A DNA stretch of 64,000 nt from Paenibacillus alkalitolerans (GCF_016482785.1 NZ_JAEMXM010000002.1:1-64000), one strand, 5' to 3'. Shown: positions 9,128-18,530, counted from the first letter of the stretch. Notes: generated from the letters alone by a model not told the origin. A program made the numbers and translations.

Positions 9128-9763
9128 TTAGAAATGTTTGGCGGCTTCGCGCGCTTTTTCGATCGCTTTCGCTTTGATGGCGGGAGCTTGATCCGGCGCC
9201 GCACCCATGCCTTCAGCAAAAATTGCTTCCAAGGAAGTTACGCCGATAAATGCCAGGACAGATTTCAAATGGCGGTGACCCATTTCAATATCTTGCATCG
9301 GACCTTGCGAATAGACGCCTCCGCTTGCTTGAATGTGCAGCGCTTTTTTGCCGGTTAGCAGCCCAACCGGCCCTTGTTCGGTATATTTAAAAGTTTTGCC
9401 TGCAATGCAGATCGAATCGATATAAGCCTTCATGACCGGAGGGTACGAGAAGTTCCACATCGGATTGACGAAAACATACTTGTCGGCGGCCGTAAACTGA
9501 TCGACCAGTTGGCCGAGCTTCCCTACTTTTGCTTGTTCGGATCCGCTCAGTTGATCGAAAGCGTTGCCGGACTGCAGTTTACCCCAAGCGCTGAATACGT
9601 CGGCGTCAATTTGCGGGATATCGAGTTTGTAAAGATCAAGATGAACGACTTCATCCCCCGGATTGGCTTCCCGGTAAGCTGCCACGAATTGTTCGCCCAC
9701 GGCCAAGCTGTAAGAATGGGTGGAGTCTCCGGGATGCGCGGTAATGTACAAAACAGTTGCCAT
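9128..9763 (-). CDS. azoR: FMN-dependent NADH-azoreductase
   Basis: A flavodoxin-like NAD(P)H quinone/azo reductase, cytosolic. The N-terminal flavin-binding segment ([14 protein letters not shown]), the central [10 protein letters not shown] motif near residue 100 and [18 protein letters not shown] near 140 are characteristic of AzoR. The length of 211 is normal. Such enzymes protect against quinone or thiol-reactive stress. The upstream region 9790-9840 is AT-rich with repeated TTAGT/ATAGTTAG-like words that could be an operator; no regulator gene is adjacent. Confidence 0.9.
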   Translation of the reverse strand: MATVLYITAHPGDSTHSYSLAVGEQFVAAYREANPGDEVVHLDLYKLDIPQIDADVFSAWGKLQSGNAFDQLSGSEQAKVGKLGQLVDQFTAADKYVFVNPMWNFSYPPVMKAYIDSICIAGKTFKYTEQGPVGLLTGKKALHIQASGGVYSQGPMQDIEMGHRHLKSVLAFIGVTSLEAIFAEGMGAAPDQAPAIKAKAIEKAREAAKHF

Positions 9764-9862
9764 ATACGTTCTTCATCCTTCCTGTTATTCATAATAGTTT
9801 CTCACTTAGTTACTTTACGATAGTTAGTATATTTTAACCTGTTGTTTTCGTCAAGTAAATTA

Positions 9863-10501
9863 TTATTGAAGCCAAGACCAAACACATTCCGCAACATGAT
9901 CCAGGTTCGTCCTGCCTTGTTCATCGGTGAAGAGGGATCCGTTCCGAAAGTAATCTTTATGCCCGCCTACGATCGTGATCCCCTCAACAGAAGCCGGAGC
10001 GAACCTCCCCCACTTCCCTAGGCGGGTTACCGGATCGGAACGTTTCCCATACCGGTCGGCCGCATACACAAACAATACGGAGTGACGCATCCCGAGAGGA
10101 ACCGGACACTTGGGCGATCCGATCTGTACGACGCTTATCGTACGCCGGTCTCCCGAGGATGCCAGCAATCCCGCAGCATGAACGCTTGCCATCCCTCCGG
10201 CGCTGTGGCCGATCAATATAATTCGGTCCCCTTCCGTACCGTTCTCCGGCTGCAGCATATCGGCCAGGCGGCCTCCTCCAGTCGAGCGTAAACGCCCGAA
10301 GAAGCCGCCTGCAAGATCGCTTTGGATTTCCGCCAGCTGCTGCCAGCGGGAACGGCTCCAGTCCCCGTACGGAAACAAATGACGGACGGACGGATGCAAT
10401 CCCAATCGTACAAATCTTCTTGCGAGCTCGTTTCCGAATTCGGTCATGAAATTCGGAGCGGTGGCGAAGCCCGCGGCGAAACATAACGTTACATCATTCA
10501 T
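9863..10501 (-). CDS. Putative alpha/beta hydrolase (lipase-like)
   Basis: A 212-residue protein with the nucleophile elbow GHSAGG near residue 98 (IILIGHSAGG) and a candidate catalytic histidine in GGHKDYF near residue 180. This pattern fits a small alpha/beta hydrolase. No signal peptide is seen, and the substrate cannot be predicted. Its ATG overlaps the stop codon of the upstream M48 protease gene (TGATG), so the two are probably translationally coupled. Confidence 0.7.
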   Translation of the reverse strand: MNDVTLCFAAGFATAPNFMTEFGNELARRFVRLGLHPSVRHLFPYGDWSRSRWQQLAEIQSDLAGGFFGRLRSTGGGRLADMLQPENGTEGDRIILIGHSAGGMASVHAAGLLASSGDRRTISVVQIGSPKCPVPLGMRHSVLFVYAADRYGKRSDPVTRLGKWGRFAPASVEGITIVGGHKDYFRNGSLFTDEQGRTNLDHVAECVWSWLQ

Positions 10502-11742
10502 CACTTTCGGGCCTCAACGCTTTGCACAAATAATATGCGTTCTTTAATGCTCGGATGGGTGGATCGAAACCACTTTACGAGCAGCGGAGGATCGATATCG
10601 CTTAGAGAGGATGCCGCCAGCTTGTGATACATGCCGACCGCCCCTTTCCCGCTTCCGGTCAACTCGACGGCATACCGGTCCGCAGCCCGCTCGGCCTCTC
10701 TTGAGACCGCATTCGAAGCCGGCAAAGTCAAGAAAGTGAGAACGGACAGGATTAGCAGCAGCAGAGGCAGCGACGCCCGGTCGTTCTCCTTACGTATGCC
10801 TGCGAAACCTCCCCAGCGGACGACGGAATACCGGTACAGCCGGCTTCCGATCCATAGGAATAACAAAGCCGAGCCCGCGGAACCGGCAACGCTCCACTCC
10901 AAGTGATGCATAACGTAATGACCGATTTCATGAGCCATTATGAATAAAATCTCCCGCTCGTTCAACGCCTCAAGTGTCGTATCCCATATCACGATGCGAA
11001 GCGACGGTCCGATTCCCGTAACATATGCGTTCAAGGCGTTCGTCTTTTCCGATATGTTCACCTCGTACACTCTGTCGGCCGGAATGCCGGCCCGATCCGC
11101 CAGCTCCAATATATGCCGTTCCAATTCGGGATCCGACAAGGGCTTGAACGTGTTGTACAAAGGATCGATCACGACAGGCTGAACATAAGTCATAAACACT
11201 ATAAATGGAACCGACAGCAGCCATAATGCAAGCCACCAACGCCGCACCCTGCCCATCGCAAAGTATACGACCCACACGATCGCCAGCAGCATTAAATATC
11301 GGATCCCGAAGCTTACCGCCATGTCCTGCATCCAGCTTGCCGCCGATTGCGTGGATATACCGTAACTCCTCGATATGGAATACCCCGCGATTCGGAGCGG
11401 CAGCTGCAGCGCAAAAACAGCAACCGTTAATACGAAGATGAAGACCGGGAACACAAACCGCTTGCTCCAGCTTGCTGCCGCCCCGCTAAACAGAAGAAAC
11501 AAATATATGCCCCATTCCCACGGATAGCTGATAAAAAACAGCCAATTCCGCAAAGCGGAATATTCTTTCATCTTCGCGAGGTCCGCTCCAGGCATAAAGG
11601 TCGCGGGATCGACGGCGGTCCCTCGGTCCGCGGCGGCCGTCGGCTGCGCAGCGTCAAACCATATGTATGCCCCGATCGCAATTGCGTACAATCCGAACAA
11701 AATCAAGTAAATGCGAAACATTTTTGCAAAACCCGGATTCAT
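10501..11742 (-). CDS. M48-family membrane zinc metalloprotease (Ste24/HtpX-like)
   Basis: An integral membrane endopeptidase. The zinc-binding motif HEIGHYVMHH is near residue 271, with a downstream acidic ligand in SREAERAADRYAV near 345. At least five hydrophobic segments precede and flank it. This resembles CAAX-type (Ste24p) M48 proteins involved in membrane protein quality control. GCGGAGG lies five bases before the ATG at 11742; the longer frame from 11769 would overlap the ZIP gene. It is flanked by the ZIP transporter upstream and the hydrolase downstream in a compact run. Confidence 0.88.
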   Translation of the reverse strand: MNPGFAKMFRIYLILFGLYAIAIGAYIWFDAAQPTAAADRGTAVDPATFMPGADLAKMKEYSALRNWLFFISYPWEWGIYLFLLFSGAAASWSKRFVFPVFIFVLTVAVFALQLPLRIAGYSISRSYGISTQSAASWMQDMAVSFGIRYLMLLAIVWVVYFAMGRVRRWWLALWLLSVPFIVFMTYVQPVVIDPLYNTFKPLSDPELERHILELADRAGIPADRVYEVNISEKTNALNAYVTGIGPSLRIVIWDTTLEALNEREILFIMAHEIGHYVMHHLEWSVAGSAGSALLFLWIGSRLYRYSVVRWGGFAGIRKENDRASLPLLLLILSVLTFLTLPASNAVSREAERAADRYAVELTGSGKGAVGMYHKLAASSLSDIDPPLLVKWFRSTHPSIKERILFVQSVEARK

Positions 11743-11756
11743 CCGTACCTCCGCTC

Positions 11757-12491
11757 TCACCCGAACCATTCAATCAAAGCAATCATCGTTATAAGGCCGA
11801 GTATGAAAGAATAAGTCGATGCGCTCGCATTTCCGTCCCCGTGACTTTCCGGTATTAATTCTTTATAAACGATGAACAGCATGGCCCCCGCCGCAAAAGC
11901 AAGTCCGTAGGGAACAAGGCTCGCGACGTAGGCGGTCAGCGTGTATCCCAGCAAGCCGGTTACGATTTCGACCATTCCCGTCATCGTTGCGATGAGAAAG
12001 GCGGTAAATTTGTTTACTTTCTGATACGTTAAAAACAGTGCGACCAAAAACCCCTCGGGCGCGTTCTGCAGGCCGATCGCCAATGCGATTAACGGACCCA
12101 AACCTTCGCTTTCGGATGCATAGCTAACTCCGACGGATAATCCTTCCGGTAAATTGTGAAGCGTGATCGCGGTGATGATCAGCATGCTCTTCGAGTCGAA
12201 CGAAACCGAAGGCCTCGAGCGATGGTCCAAATCGATATGGGGAAAATTGCTTTCCATTAAACTCAGAACGGTCGTACCGATCAATATGCCGATACCCACC
12301 GTCAGCAAATTCGAGTTTTCCAATGCGACGGGTATGAGGTTGAACATTGTCGCCGAAACCATGATCCCGGCGGTGAATGCCAGCAATATATCGCGCAGCC
12401 TGTGACTCATAGTACGGAACATAAGGATAGGAAGAGCGCCGATGCCGGTCGCCATTGCCGATATAATGCTGCCGAGCAGCACGCTTTGCAT
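11757..12491 (-). CDS. ZIP-family metal transporter (ZupT-like)
   Basis: A divalent metal importer (zinc, possibly iron or manganese) of the cytoplasmic membrane. About eight hydrophobic segments are present. The two signature metal-site motifs are HNLPEG near residue 130 and QNAPEG near 160; in the second, Gln-Asn-Ala replaces the usual His-Asn-Ile/Leu pattern. I chose the ATG at 12491 because AGGGGGAG lies seven bases upstream; the longer frame to 12608 has a non-membrane N-terminus and would overlap the divergent gene. Confidence 0.85.
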   Translation of the reverse strand: MQSVLLGSIISAMATGIGALPILMFRTMSHRLRDILLAFTAGIMVSATMFNLIPVALENSNLLTVGIGILIGTTVLSLMESNFPHIDLDHRSRPSVSFDSKSMLIITAITLHNLPEGLSVGVSYASESEGLGPLIALAIGLQNAPEGFLVALFLTYQKVNKFTAFLIATMTGMVEIVTGLLGYTLTAYVASLVPYGLAFAAGAMLFIVYKELIPESHGDGNASASTYSFILGLITMIALIEWFG

Positions 12492-12578
12492 GTTATTTCT
12501 CCCCCTGACATTGACACGTTGAGTGATGCGGAGCAATATAGTAACATCTGAAATATTACCGGCAAACGGAGGATACCC

Positions 12579-12833
12579 ATGAAAGTTCATCAAGCGATAT
12601 CCGATCATTCACGTAAACAATATATGCATCTGGCGCGGTTTCAAGATCTCGATCGTCTGCGGGAAGAGGCGATTGACGCGGCCGTCTCCCTCTGCAAGCA
12701 GGGCGAACCGTTCGATGTGGACGCGATCAACGCGATCACAGCACAGATCAACGAACACGCGAAACACGGCATTTCGCCGACCCGCCAAATCGTCACCAAA
12801 GAGATGGTTGCCGAATATGTGAGAAAGCTATAA
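12579..12833 (+). CDS. Small conserved protein (YpbS-like, DUF2533)
   Basis: An 84-residue soluble protein beginning MKVHQAISDHSRKQ and ending VTKEMVAEYVRKL, resembling Bacillus YpbS. The function is unknown. The composition suggests a helical protein. A clear CGGAGG precedes the ATG. It is divergent from the ZIP gene and followed by a shared terminator. Confidence 0.75.
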   Translation: MKVHQAISDHSRKQYMHLARFQDLDRLREEAIDAAVSLCKQGEPFDVDAINAITAQINEHAKHGISPTRQIVTKEMVAEYVRKL

Positions 12834-12891
12834 GAAGCTTTACAAATTACAACAAAGAAATCATATCTCCCTTAGCGGGACAAATCAAATG

Positions 12892-12937
12892 AAAAATCCC
12901 CCGGATAAGGATCTAAGATCTCCCGGGGGATTTTTTT
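12892..12937. terminator. Bidirectional terminator between ypbS-like gene and metQ
   Basis: AAATCCCCCGG pairs with CCGGGGGATTT. It is flanked by an A-run on one side and TTTTTTT on the other, so it can stop transcription from both convergent genes. Confidence 0.85.
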
Positions 12938-12943
12938 CAGCCG

Positions 12944-13753
12944 TTAAAACGCCGCGACTACGCCGTCGTAATTTTCGGCGATAAAATCTTTCACATCCTG
13001 CGATTGCAGCGCTTCTACAAGCTTGCGGATCGCATCCGAATCTTTGTTGTCCGGCCGGGCCGCGATGACGTTTACATACGGGGAGTCGCTGCCTTCGATG
13101 AACAGCGAGTCTTCCGACGGCTTGAAACCGGCTTCCAACGCGTAGTTCGTATTAATGAGCGCCAACTCGACGTCCGGCAACACGCGGGGCAGCATTGCCG
13201 CATCCAGCTCTTGAATTTCCAGACCTTTCGGATTTTCCACAATGTCGCTAACCGTCGCGCTAACGCCCACTCCGTCTTTCAATGTAAGAAGGCCGTTCTT
13301 TTCAAGCAGCGCAAGCGCGCGTCCGGCATTGGACGGGTCGTTCGGAATCGCGACTTTCGCCCCCTGAGAAAGCTCATCGGCGCTCTTGATTTTCTGGGAG
13401 TAAGCGCCGAACGGCTCGATGTGGACGCCCGCGACGTTCACCAAATCCATATTTTGATCTTTGTTGAACTGTTCGAGATAAGGGATATGTTGAAAATAAT
13501 TCGCGTCCAATTGCTTTTCGTACAGTTGTACGTTCGGTTGGACATAATCCGCAAATTCGATGATTTCCAGCGCAATTCCTTGCTCTTCCAGTTTCGGTTT
13601 GACGAAATTCAATATTTCGGCGTGAGGCACGGAACTTGCCCCTATTTTAAGCGTAGTTTTCTCCGAGTTTTCAGTGCTGCCGTTTGTTCCTCCGCACGCT
13701 GATACTGTCACCGACAATACGAGCGCCAATGCTGCAACCAACCATTTGTTCAT
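12944..13753 (-). CDS. metQ: Methionine ABC transporter substrate-binding lipoprotein MetQ
   Basis: Binds methionine outside the membrane and delivers it to MetNI. The signal peptide ends in a lipobox (LSVTVSACGG, Cys20), so it is a membrane-anchored lipoprotein. The NlpA-type body includes KIGASSVPHAEIL and the VQLYEKQLDANYFQH motif. Length 269 is typical. It is the third gene of metN-metI-metQ under the SAM riboswitch. Confidence 0.93.
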   Translation of the reverse strand: MNKWLVAALALVLSVTVSACGGTNGSTENSEKTTLKIGASSVPHAEILNFVKPKLEEQGIALEIIEFADYVQPNVQLYEKQLDANYFQHIPYLEQFNKDQNMDLVNVAGVHIEPFGAYSQKIKSADELSQGAKVAIPNDPSNAGRALALLEKNGLLTLKDGVGVSATVSDIVENPKGLEIQELDAAMLPRVLPDVELALINTNYALEAGFKPSEDSLFIEGSDSPYVNVIAARPDNKDSDAIRKLVEALQSQDVKDFIAENYDGVVAAF

Positions 13754-13795
13754 TTCTCATTTCCCCCTAATCGAAATATATCTTTTATTTGATAT

Positions 13796-14455
13796 CTACT
13801 TACGGCTATATTTCGCGACCAACCGGTCGCCGGCCGTTTGCAGAATAACAACCAGAATGACAAGGATTGCGACGGTAATGACCATGATATCGGTTCTGAA
13901 CCGGTTGTAACCGTAACGAATCGCCAAATCGCCCAGGCCGCCTCCGCCGATTAACCCCGACATCGCGGTGTATGCGACCAATACGATGGCCGTGATCGTA
14001 ATGCCGCCGATCAGGCCGGGTCGCGCCTCCGGTAGAAGCACCTTCGTTACGATTTGCCATGGGGACGCTCCCATCGCTTGTGCGGCTTCAATGACCCCGC
14101 GGTCGACTTCCCGCAGCGACTGTTCCACGATTCTCGCAAAGAACGGAGCCGCTCCGATGACAAGCGGCGGAATCGTGCCCTGCACGCCGATCGACGTGCC
14201 GACAAGCAGCCGCGTGAGCGGAATGAGCGCGATCATCAAGATGACGAACGGCACAGAGCGGAATAAGTTGATGACCGAAGAAAGGGCCGTATACAGCGCC
14301 CGGTTTTCAAGCAGCTGCCCTTTGGAAAACAGAAACACGAGCACACCCAACGGCAAACCGGCGGCAACGGTAAACACGGTGGAAAATCCGAGCATTGTTA
14401 ACGTATCCGCCGTTGCTTGCGCCACATCGTCCCATGGAACGGTCTTCACATTCAT
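13796..14455 (-). CDS. metI: Methionine ABC transporter permease MetI
   Basis: The membrane subunit of the D/L-methionine importer. It is hydrophobic with about five membrane segments, and the EAA-like loop (VDRGVIEAAQAMGASPWQI) near residue 130 contacts the ATPase. Its start overlaps the metN stop by four bases (ATGA), which indicates translational coupling. Confidence 0.93.
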   Translation of the reverse strand: MNVKTVPWDDVAQATADTLTMLGFSTVFTVAAGLPLGVLVFLFSKGQLLENRALYTALSSVINLFRSVPFVILMIALIPLTRLLVGTSIGVQGTIPPLVIGAAPFFARIVEQSLREVDRGVIEAAQAMGASPWQIVTKVLLPEARPGLIGGITITAIVLVAYTAMSGLIGGGGLGDLAIRYGYNRFRTDIMVITVAILVILVVILQTAGDRLVAKYSRK

Positions 14456-15459
14456 TTCAACGCCTCCACTTCCAAGCCGCGACTCTTTAAAGCATCTATC
14501 GTTATTGCGGCGGACCGTTGGTCCCCGTGCAGCTCGACAATGATTTGACCGTACGGAATGCGTTTCATCCGCGAAATGGAGCCTTGCAAAATACTGAACG
14601 ACATCCCCGTTTCCTTCACGGTCTCAAAGAGCACGGGTTCGTACGTTTGATCGCCTTGGAACGTGATTCGAAGCACGGTTCCCCGGGATTGAGCATTGTT
14701 GCCGGCGATACCGTCGTCCGGTTCGCTGATCTGCGAGACGAATTGCTTCGTGGTCGGATGCGAAGGACGCAAAAATACGTCCACCACGTTGCCGCACTCC
14801 ACAATGTCTCCTCCGTCTATGACGGCGACCCGGTCGCAGACGGCTCGAATCACATGCATTTCATGCGTGATCAACACAATGGTCAAGCCGAGTTTCTCGT
14901 TAATGTCGAGCAACAGCGACAATATTGAATCGGTCGTCTGAGGATCGAGCGCCGATGTCGCTTCGTCGCACAGCAGCACGTACGGATCGTTGGCCAACGC
15001 GCGGGCGATGCCGACCCGCTGTTTTTGACCTCCGGACAATTGAGCGGGGTAATGCCCCAGGTGAGATTCCAATCCTACGAGGACCGCAAGCTCCTTTACT
15101 TTCGCGTCTATTGCCCGCTTCGAGGCTCTGGCCAGCTTCATTGGGAATGCGATATTGTCATACACCGTTGCGGAAGACAGCAAGTGAAAGTGCTGGAAGA
15201 TCATGCCGATTTTTTGCCGGTGCCGCTGGAGCTCATGCGGTGCGCACGTCGTCAGGTCCGTCCCGTTCACAATAACGGACCCTGTCGTCGGTGTTTCGAG
15301 TGCATTGATGCAACGGAGCAAAGTGCTCTTCCCTGCTCCGGAATGTCCGATAATGCCGAAAATTTCGCCTTGCTTGACCGACAGGTTTATATTGCGGAGA
15401 GCGACGAATTGGCGATCTCCCGTATCGAACGTTTTACTTATGTTTCTAATTTCTATCAA
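14452..15459 (-). CDS. metN: Methionine ABC transporter ATP-binding protein MetN
   Basis: The ATPase subunit of the methionine importer. It has Walker A GHSGAGKST, signature LSGGQKQR, Walker B LLCDEATSALD and a C-terminal regulatory NIL-type domain (about residues 265-335), which binds methionine in homologues. Translation starts at TTG (15459) with GAGGG nine bases upstream. It is the first gene of the operon, directly behind the SAM-I riboswitch. Confidence 0.94.
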   Translation of the reverse strand: MIEIRNISKTFDTGDRQFVALRNINLSVKQGEIFGIIGHSGAGKSTLLRCINALETPTTGSVIVNGTDLTTCAPHELQRHRQKIGMIFQHFHLLSSATVYDNIAFPMKLARASKRAIDAKVKELAVLVGLESHLGHYPAQLSGGQKQRVGIARALANDPYVLLCDEATSALDPQTTDSILSLLLDINEKLGLTIVLITHEMHVIRAVCDRVAVIDGGDIVECGNVVDVFLRPSHPTTKQFVSQISEPDDGIAGNNAQSRGTVLRITFQGDQTYEPVLFETVKETGMSFSILQGSISRMKRIPYGQIIVELHGDQRSAAITIDALKSRGLEVEALK

Positions 15460-15498
15460 TCACGCGATCCCTCCTTGCTGTTGCCTCTTGAAACGAAA

Positions 15499-15664
15499 AC
15501 CCCTGCTTCACAAAGTGAAATAGGGGCTCATCATATCCAGTTCCCTATCTCATCTGTCGGAACGCCGCGCGTCTCCGAAGGAATTGGCACCGGACGTCCG
15601 CATTGCTGCGAACCGGTTGCCGGGCTTCATCGGGCCTGTCCCTCCGCCACTCTCGATAAGATAT
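15499..15664 (-). promoter_or_regulatory. SAM-I (S-box) riboswitch with terminator, upstream of metNIQ
   Basis: On the minus strand the conserved S-box blocks occur in order: the P1 strand TATCTTATC, GAGAGTGGCGGAGGGA, GGCCCGATGAAGCCCGGCAA, then GGTGCCAATTCC and the closing GATGAGATA (aptamer about 15546-15664). A hairpin built from CCCCTATTTCAC and GTGAAGCAGGGG, followed by TTTTCGTTT, lies at 15499-15530. When SAM is bound this terminator would form and switch the importer off. Recognition is by sequence blocks, not by a folding run. Confidence 0.93.
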
Positions 15665-15831
15665 CGAAATCGCTATTCTATTTTGAAAGACAAATAGTAA
15701 TATAAAACATATTGCACCCGGCGTCAATATTCTAATTTTTTTCACATTCGATAACAGTTTTTCAGTAAAGATTACGATTAAGAAATGATATAATGTGATG
15801 TGGACATCTTTTTTTGATTCGGAGGATTCGT

Positions 15832-16848
15832 ATGCCCGTTACACTCGGACGGCTTGGGTTATCTCTTGCCGGTATTGTATTTTTAAGCTTCTTCATTGTG
15901 TTGTTAATGAATCCGGAAGTGTTTCGGAACATGCCTGAGCTTCAGAACGGTAGCCTCCAGACGTTCAAAACGATGTTCGTAAGCATCGTGCTCGAGGCGT
16001 TTCCATTCATTCTGCTCGGCGTCTTCATTTCATCGATATTGCAGGTGTTTGTTTCCGACCGCTTCGTCCAAAAGATCATCCCGCGAAACCCGGTGCTTGG
16101 CGTTACCGTGACATGCTTGCTGGGCATTGTATTTCCGATATGCGAATGCGGAATGATCCCCGTTGTCCGCAGGCTTGTGAAGAAGGGGCTTCCTCTCTAT
16201 GCGGGTATCGTCTTTCTATTGGCAGGTCCGATTTTGAATCCCGTCGTGTTTGCTGCTACATATATGGCGTTCCGTTCGCGACCGGAAATCGCATACACAC
16301 GGATGGGACTGGCGTTTGCAGTGGCCGCGGTCGTCGGCTTGGCGGTATATCGATTGGTGAAAAAGGATCCGTTAAAACAAAGCGCGGGCATTTCCCATGG
16401 ACACAATCATCATGACCGCCACGATCATGGACATAGCGGGGGTAACAAGCTGTTCGCCACGTTCGACCACGCCTCCAGCGAATTTTTCGAAATGGGCAAA
16501 TATTTGATATTCGGAGCTTTGCTGACGGCCGGGATTCAAACATTCTTGGACCGGGGCAGTCTCGTGTCGATCGGCCAGTCCGAATGGGCTTCCCAGTGGT
16601 TCATGATGGGCTTCGCATACGTACTGTCGATCTGCTCTACGTCGGACGCCTTCGTGGCATCGTCGTTCGCATCCACGTTCTCCGCAAGCTCGCTGATCGC
16701 TTTTCTTGTCTTTGGGCCTATGCTTGATTTGAAGAGCACGTTCATGATGCTGTCCGCGTTCCGCGCCCGTTTTGTCGCTCTTGTTGCCGTCCTTGTGATC
16801 GTGTCCGTGTCCGCCGGGACATTTATCGTTGAGCGGTTTGTTTTGTAA
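15832..16848 (+). CDS. UPF0718-family permease with His-rich loop (YcgR-like)
   Basis: An integral membrane protein of the DUF318/UPF0718 permease family, with about eight hydrophobic segments and the conserved FPICECGMIPVVRRL near residue 105. A cytosolic loop near residue 190 is strikingly His/Asp-rich (HGHNHHDRHDHGHSGG), suggesting metal binding. The substrate is not established. I chose the ATG at 15832 with GGAGG six bases upstream. The next gene, 24 bases downstream, is the usual partner family (TIGR03943). Confidence 0.85.
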   Translation: MPVTLGRLGLSLAGIVFLSFFIVLLMNPEVFRNMPELQNGSLQTFKTMFVSIVLEAFPFILLGVFISSILQVFVSDRFVQKIIPRNPVLGVTVTCLLGIVFPICECGMIPVVRRLVKKGLPLYAGIVFLLAGPILNPVVFAATYMAFRSRPEIAYTRMGLAFAVAAVVGLAVYRLVKKDPLKQSAGISHGHNHHDRHDHGHSGGNKLFATFDHASSEFFEMGKYLIFGALLTAGIQTFLDRGSLVSIGQSEWASQWFMMGFAYVLSICSTSDAFVASSFASTFSASSLIAFLVFGPMLDLKSTFMMLSAFRARFVALVAVLVIVSVSAGTFIVERFVL

Positions 16849-16872
16849 TCATCGATTGGAGGGGAATATGTG

Positions 16873-17772
16873 ATGACTCTGCATTATTTGATTCGTGCAA
16901 TAATATCCGCGGGTTTTTCCATATACATCTTATATTTGGTAAAGAACGGTCTGCTGCAATATTATATCGCTCCCAGAATGGAGTTGTACGTCAGAATCGC
17001 GGCCGTCGGATTAATTATGATCGCCGTTTACCAAGCGTTTGCCGCGTTTGCGGCAGTCCGGGGCGAAGCGATCGACTGCGATTGCGATCATACTCCTTCA
17101 CCTTCTATATTGCGTAATATTACCGCTTACGGATTGCTCATCGCTCCGCTGCTGTTCGGATATTTTTTGCCGGATACGGCTTTGGGAAGCGCGTTGGCGG
17201 AGAAGAAAGGCATTGTTCTAAGCGTCGGCGATTCGGTGTCTTCCCAATCGAAACAGGCAGCGAAACCTCCGGCCGCTGCGGAACAAACTTTGGATCCGAA
17301 GCTTGCCACTGACGAGAAGTTGAAAGAAATGTTTTTGACGGGGGATGCTTATACCGATCAATATGCGAATTTCGCCGTTAGTCTATATAAACAGGATACG
17401 ATCGTTATAGAAGAGAGCAGCTTCTTGGAAGCAAGCACGGCAATCGACTTGTTCATGGATCGGTTTGCGGGTAAGAAAATTCAAATCGAGGGGTTTGTGT
17501 ACCGCGAGGACACGATGGCGAACGATCAATTTGTCGTAGCCCGCATGGCAATGGAATGTTGTTCGGCGGACTCGACTCCGTACGGATTTCTCGTTCTGTC
17601 GAAATCGGCCGCCGTCTATCCGGAAGACAGCTGGGTACGGGTGACTGGAACGATCAATTCGACCGATTGGGACGGGATTCAAATCGTGTCGATCGAAACC
17701 GGCGACATTGAGAAAATTCCGGCTCCGGATACGCCGTATGTATACCCGAATTATGACATTCTTGATCAGTGA
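16873..17772 (+). CDS. TIGR03943-family protein (YcgQ-like)
   Basis: A membrane-linked protein with two or more N-terminal hydrophobic segments (residues ~8-50 and ~75-100), a short CDCDH cluster near residue 73 and a soluble C-terminal domain with ECCSADS near residue 220. It regularly pairs with the UPF0718 permease, as in Bacillus ycgR-ycgQ; the function of the pair is unknown to me. GTG at 16870 and ATG at 16873 are adjacent; the ATG is better spaced from TGGAGGGG. Confidence 0.85.
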   Translation: MTLHYLIRAIISAGFSIYILYLVKNGLLQYYIAPRMELYVRIAAVGLIMIAVYQAFAAFAAVRGEAIDCDCDHTPSPSILRNITAYGLLIAPLLFGYFLPDTALGSALAEKKGIVLSVGDSVSSQSKQAAKPPAAAEQTLDPKLATDEKLKEMFLTGDAYTDQYANFAVSLYKQDTIVIEESSFLEASTAIDLFMDRFAGKKIQIEGFVYREDTMANDQFVVARMAMECCSADSTPYGFLVLSKSAAVYPEDSWVRVTGTINSTDWDGIQIVSIETGDIEKIPAPDTPYVYPNYDILDQ

Positions 17773-17805
17773 GGGTTACAGAGCCTAGCTGCGGCCTTAA
17801 GCGGC

Positions 17806-18234
17806 TTACCTGATAAGCAACTTATCCTCAACTATGCTAAGCGTTCGAACCATGCTTTTCGCCAAATACAACTCTTTCTCATGAAAATCGATATATTTGT
17901 AGCCGTCCACTTCGGGCGTCGATTTACCTGTGTACGGATGCGGGAAGAACGAAGTGCACACCAATCCTCCTGTGTCCGGAAGCTGGCTTGTCCTCCATAC
18001 GAACAAATGGAGGTTTTTTTCTCTCGTGTACGGCAGCACGCCAAAGTCGTTCAATTCGATACCGGAGATGTCCAATCCGGTCTCTTCCCTCACTTCCCGG
18101 CGGCACGTCTCCAATGCAGATTCACCTTCTTCAGGCAATCCCTTGGGCAAATCATAGAAGCGATTCCCGGTGGAGTGACATGCGAGAAACCGGGTTCCGT
18201 CCGTCAGCAGCAATCCGACTGTGGTTCGTTTCAT
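17806..18234 (-). CDS. Nudix hydrolase
   Basis: Hydrolyses a nucleoside diphosphate linked to another moiety. The Nudix box G-x5-E-x7-REVREETG is seen at about residues 35-57 (it starts at GLPEEGES and ends at REETGLD). The substrate cannot be assigned. AAGGAGGG lies five bases upstream of the ATG at 18234, so the 12 extra residues of the longer frame were dropped. Its end converges on the ycgQ-like gene. Confidence 0.88.
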   Translation of the reverse strand: MKRTTVGLLLTDGTRFLACHSTGNRFYDLPKGLPEEGESALETCRREVREETGLDISGIELNDFGVLPYTREKNLHLFVWRTSQLPDTGGLVCTSFFPHPYTGKSTPEVDGYKYIDFHEKELYLAKSMVRTLSIVEDKLLIR

Positions 18235-18289
18235 TCTCGCCCTCCTTTGGTTTTGGGAAAATAACGTCATGACACGAACTTGCAGCCGA

Positions 18290-18530
18290 ATTTTTCACTC
18301 ACAGCGCATGTATCCGGCACTTTTGTCCCGCTGCGCCTTACTAACCGGAGAACTCCGGTTACAGCGCTCATTTTCGGCCATTTGTCCCCTCCTAACCGGA
18401 GAAACTCCGGTTATATCGCTCATTTTCGGCCATTTGTGCCCTCTTAACCGGAGAAACTCCGGTTATATCGCTCATTTTCGGCCCGTTGCACCCTCCTAAC
18501 CGGAGAAACTCCGGTTACATCGCTCACAAT
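18290..18530. repeat. Tandem array of about four 52-bp units with palindromic core
   Basis: The palindrome AACCGGAG-AAA-CTCCGGTT starts at 18343 (one A shorter), 18394, 18446 and 18498, a period of 51-52 bases. The intervening sequence (a variant of CGCTCATTTTCGGCC followed by a TTGTCCCCTCC-like stretch) is also conserved. A degenerate fifth unit lacking the palindrome precedes it (about 18290-18342). There is no open reading frame in keeping with it. Confidence 0.9.

Noticed and set aside
18290-18530. Considered as a CRISPR array because of regular 52-bp spacing
   Set aside because: The parts between the palindromes are also conserved, so there are no unique spacers, and no cas genes are nearby.
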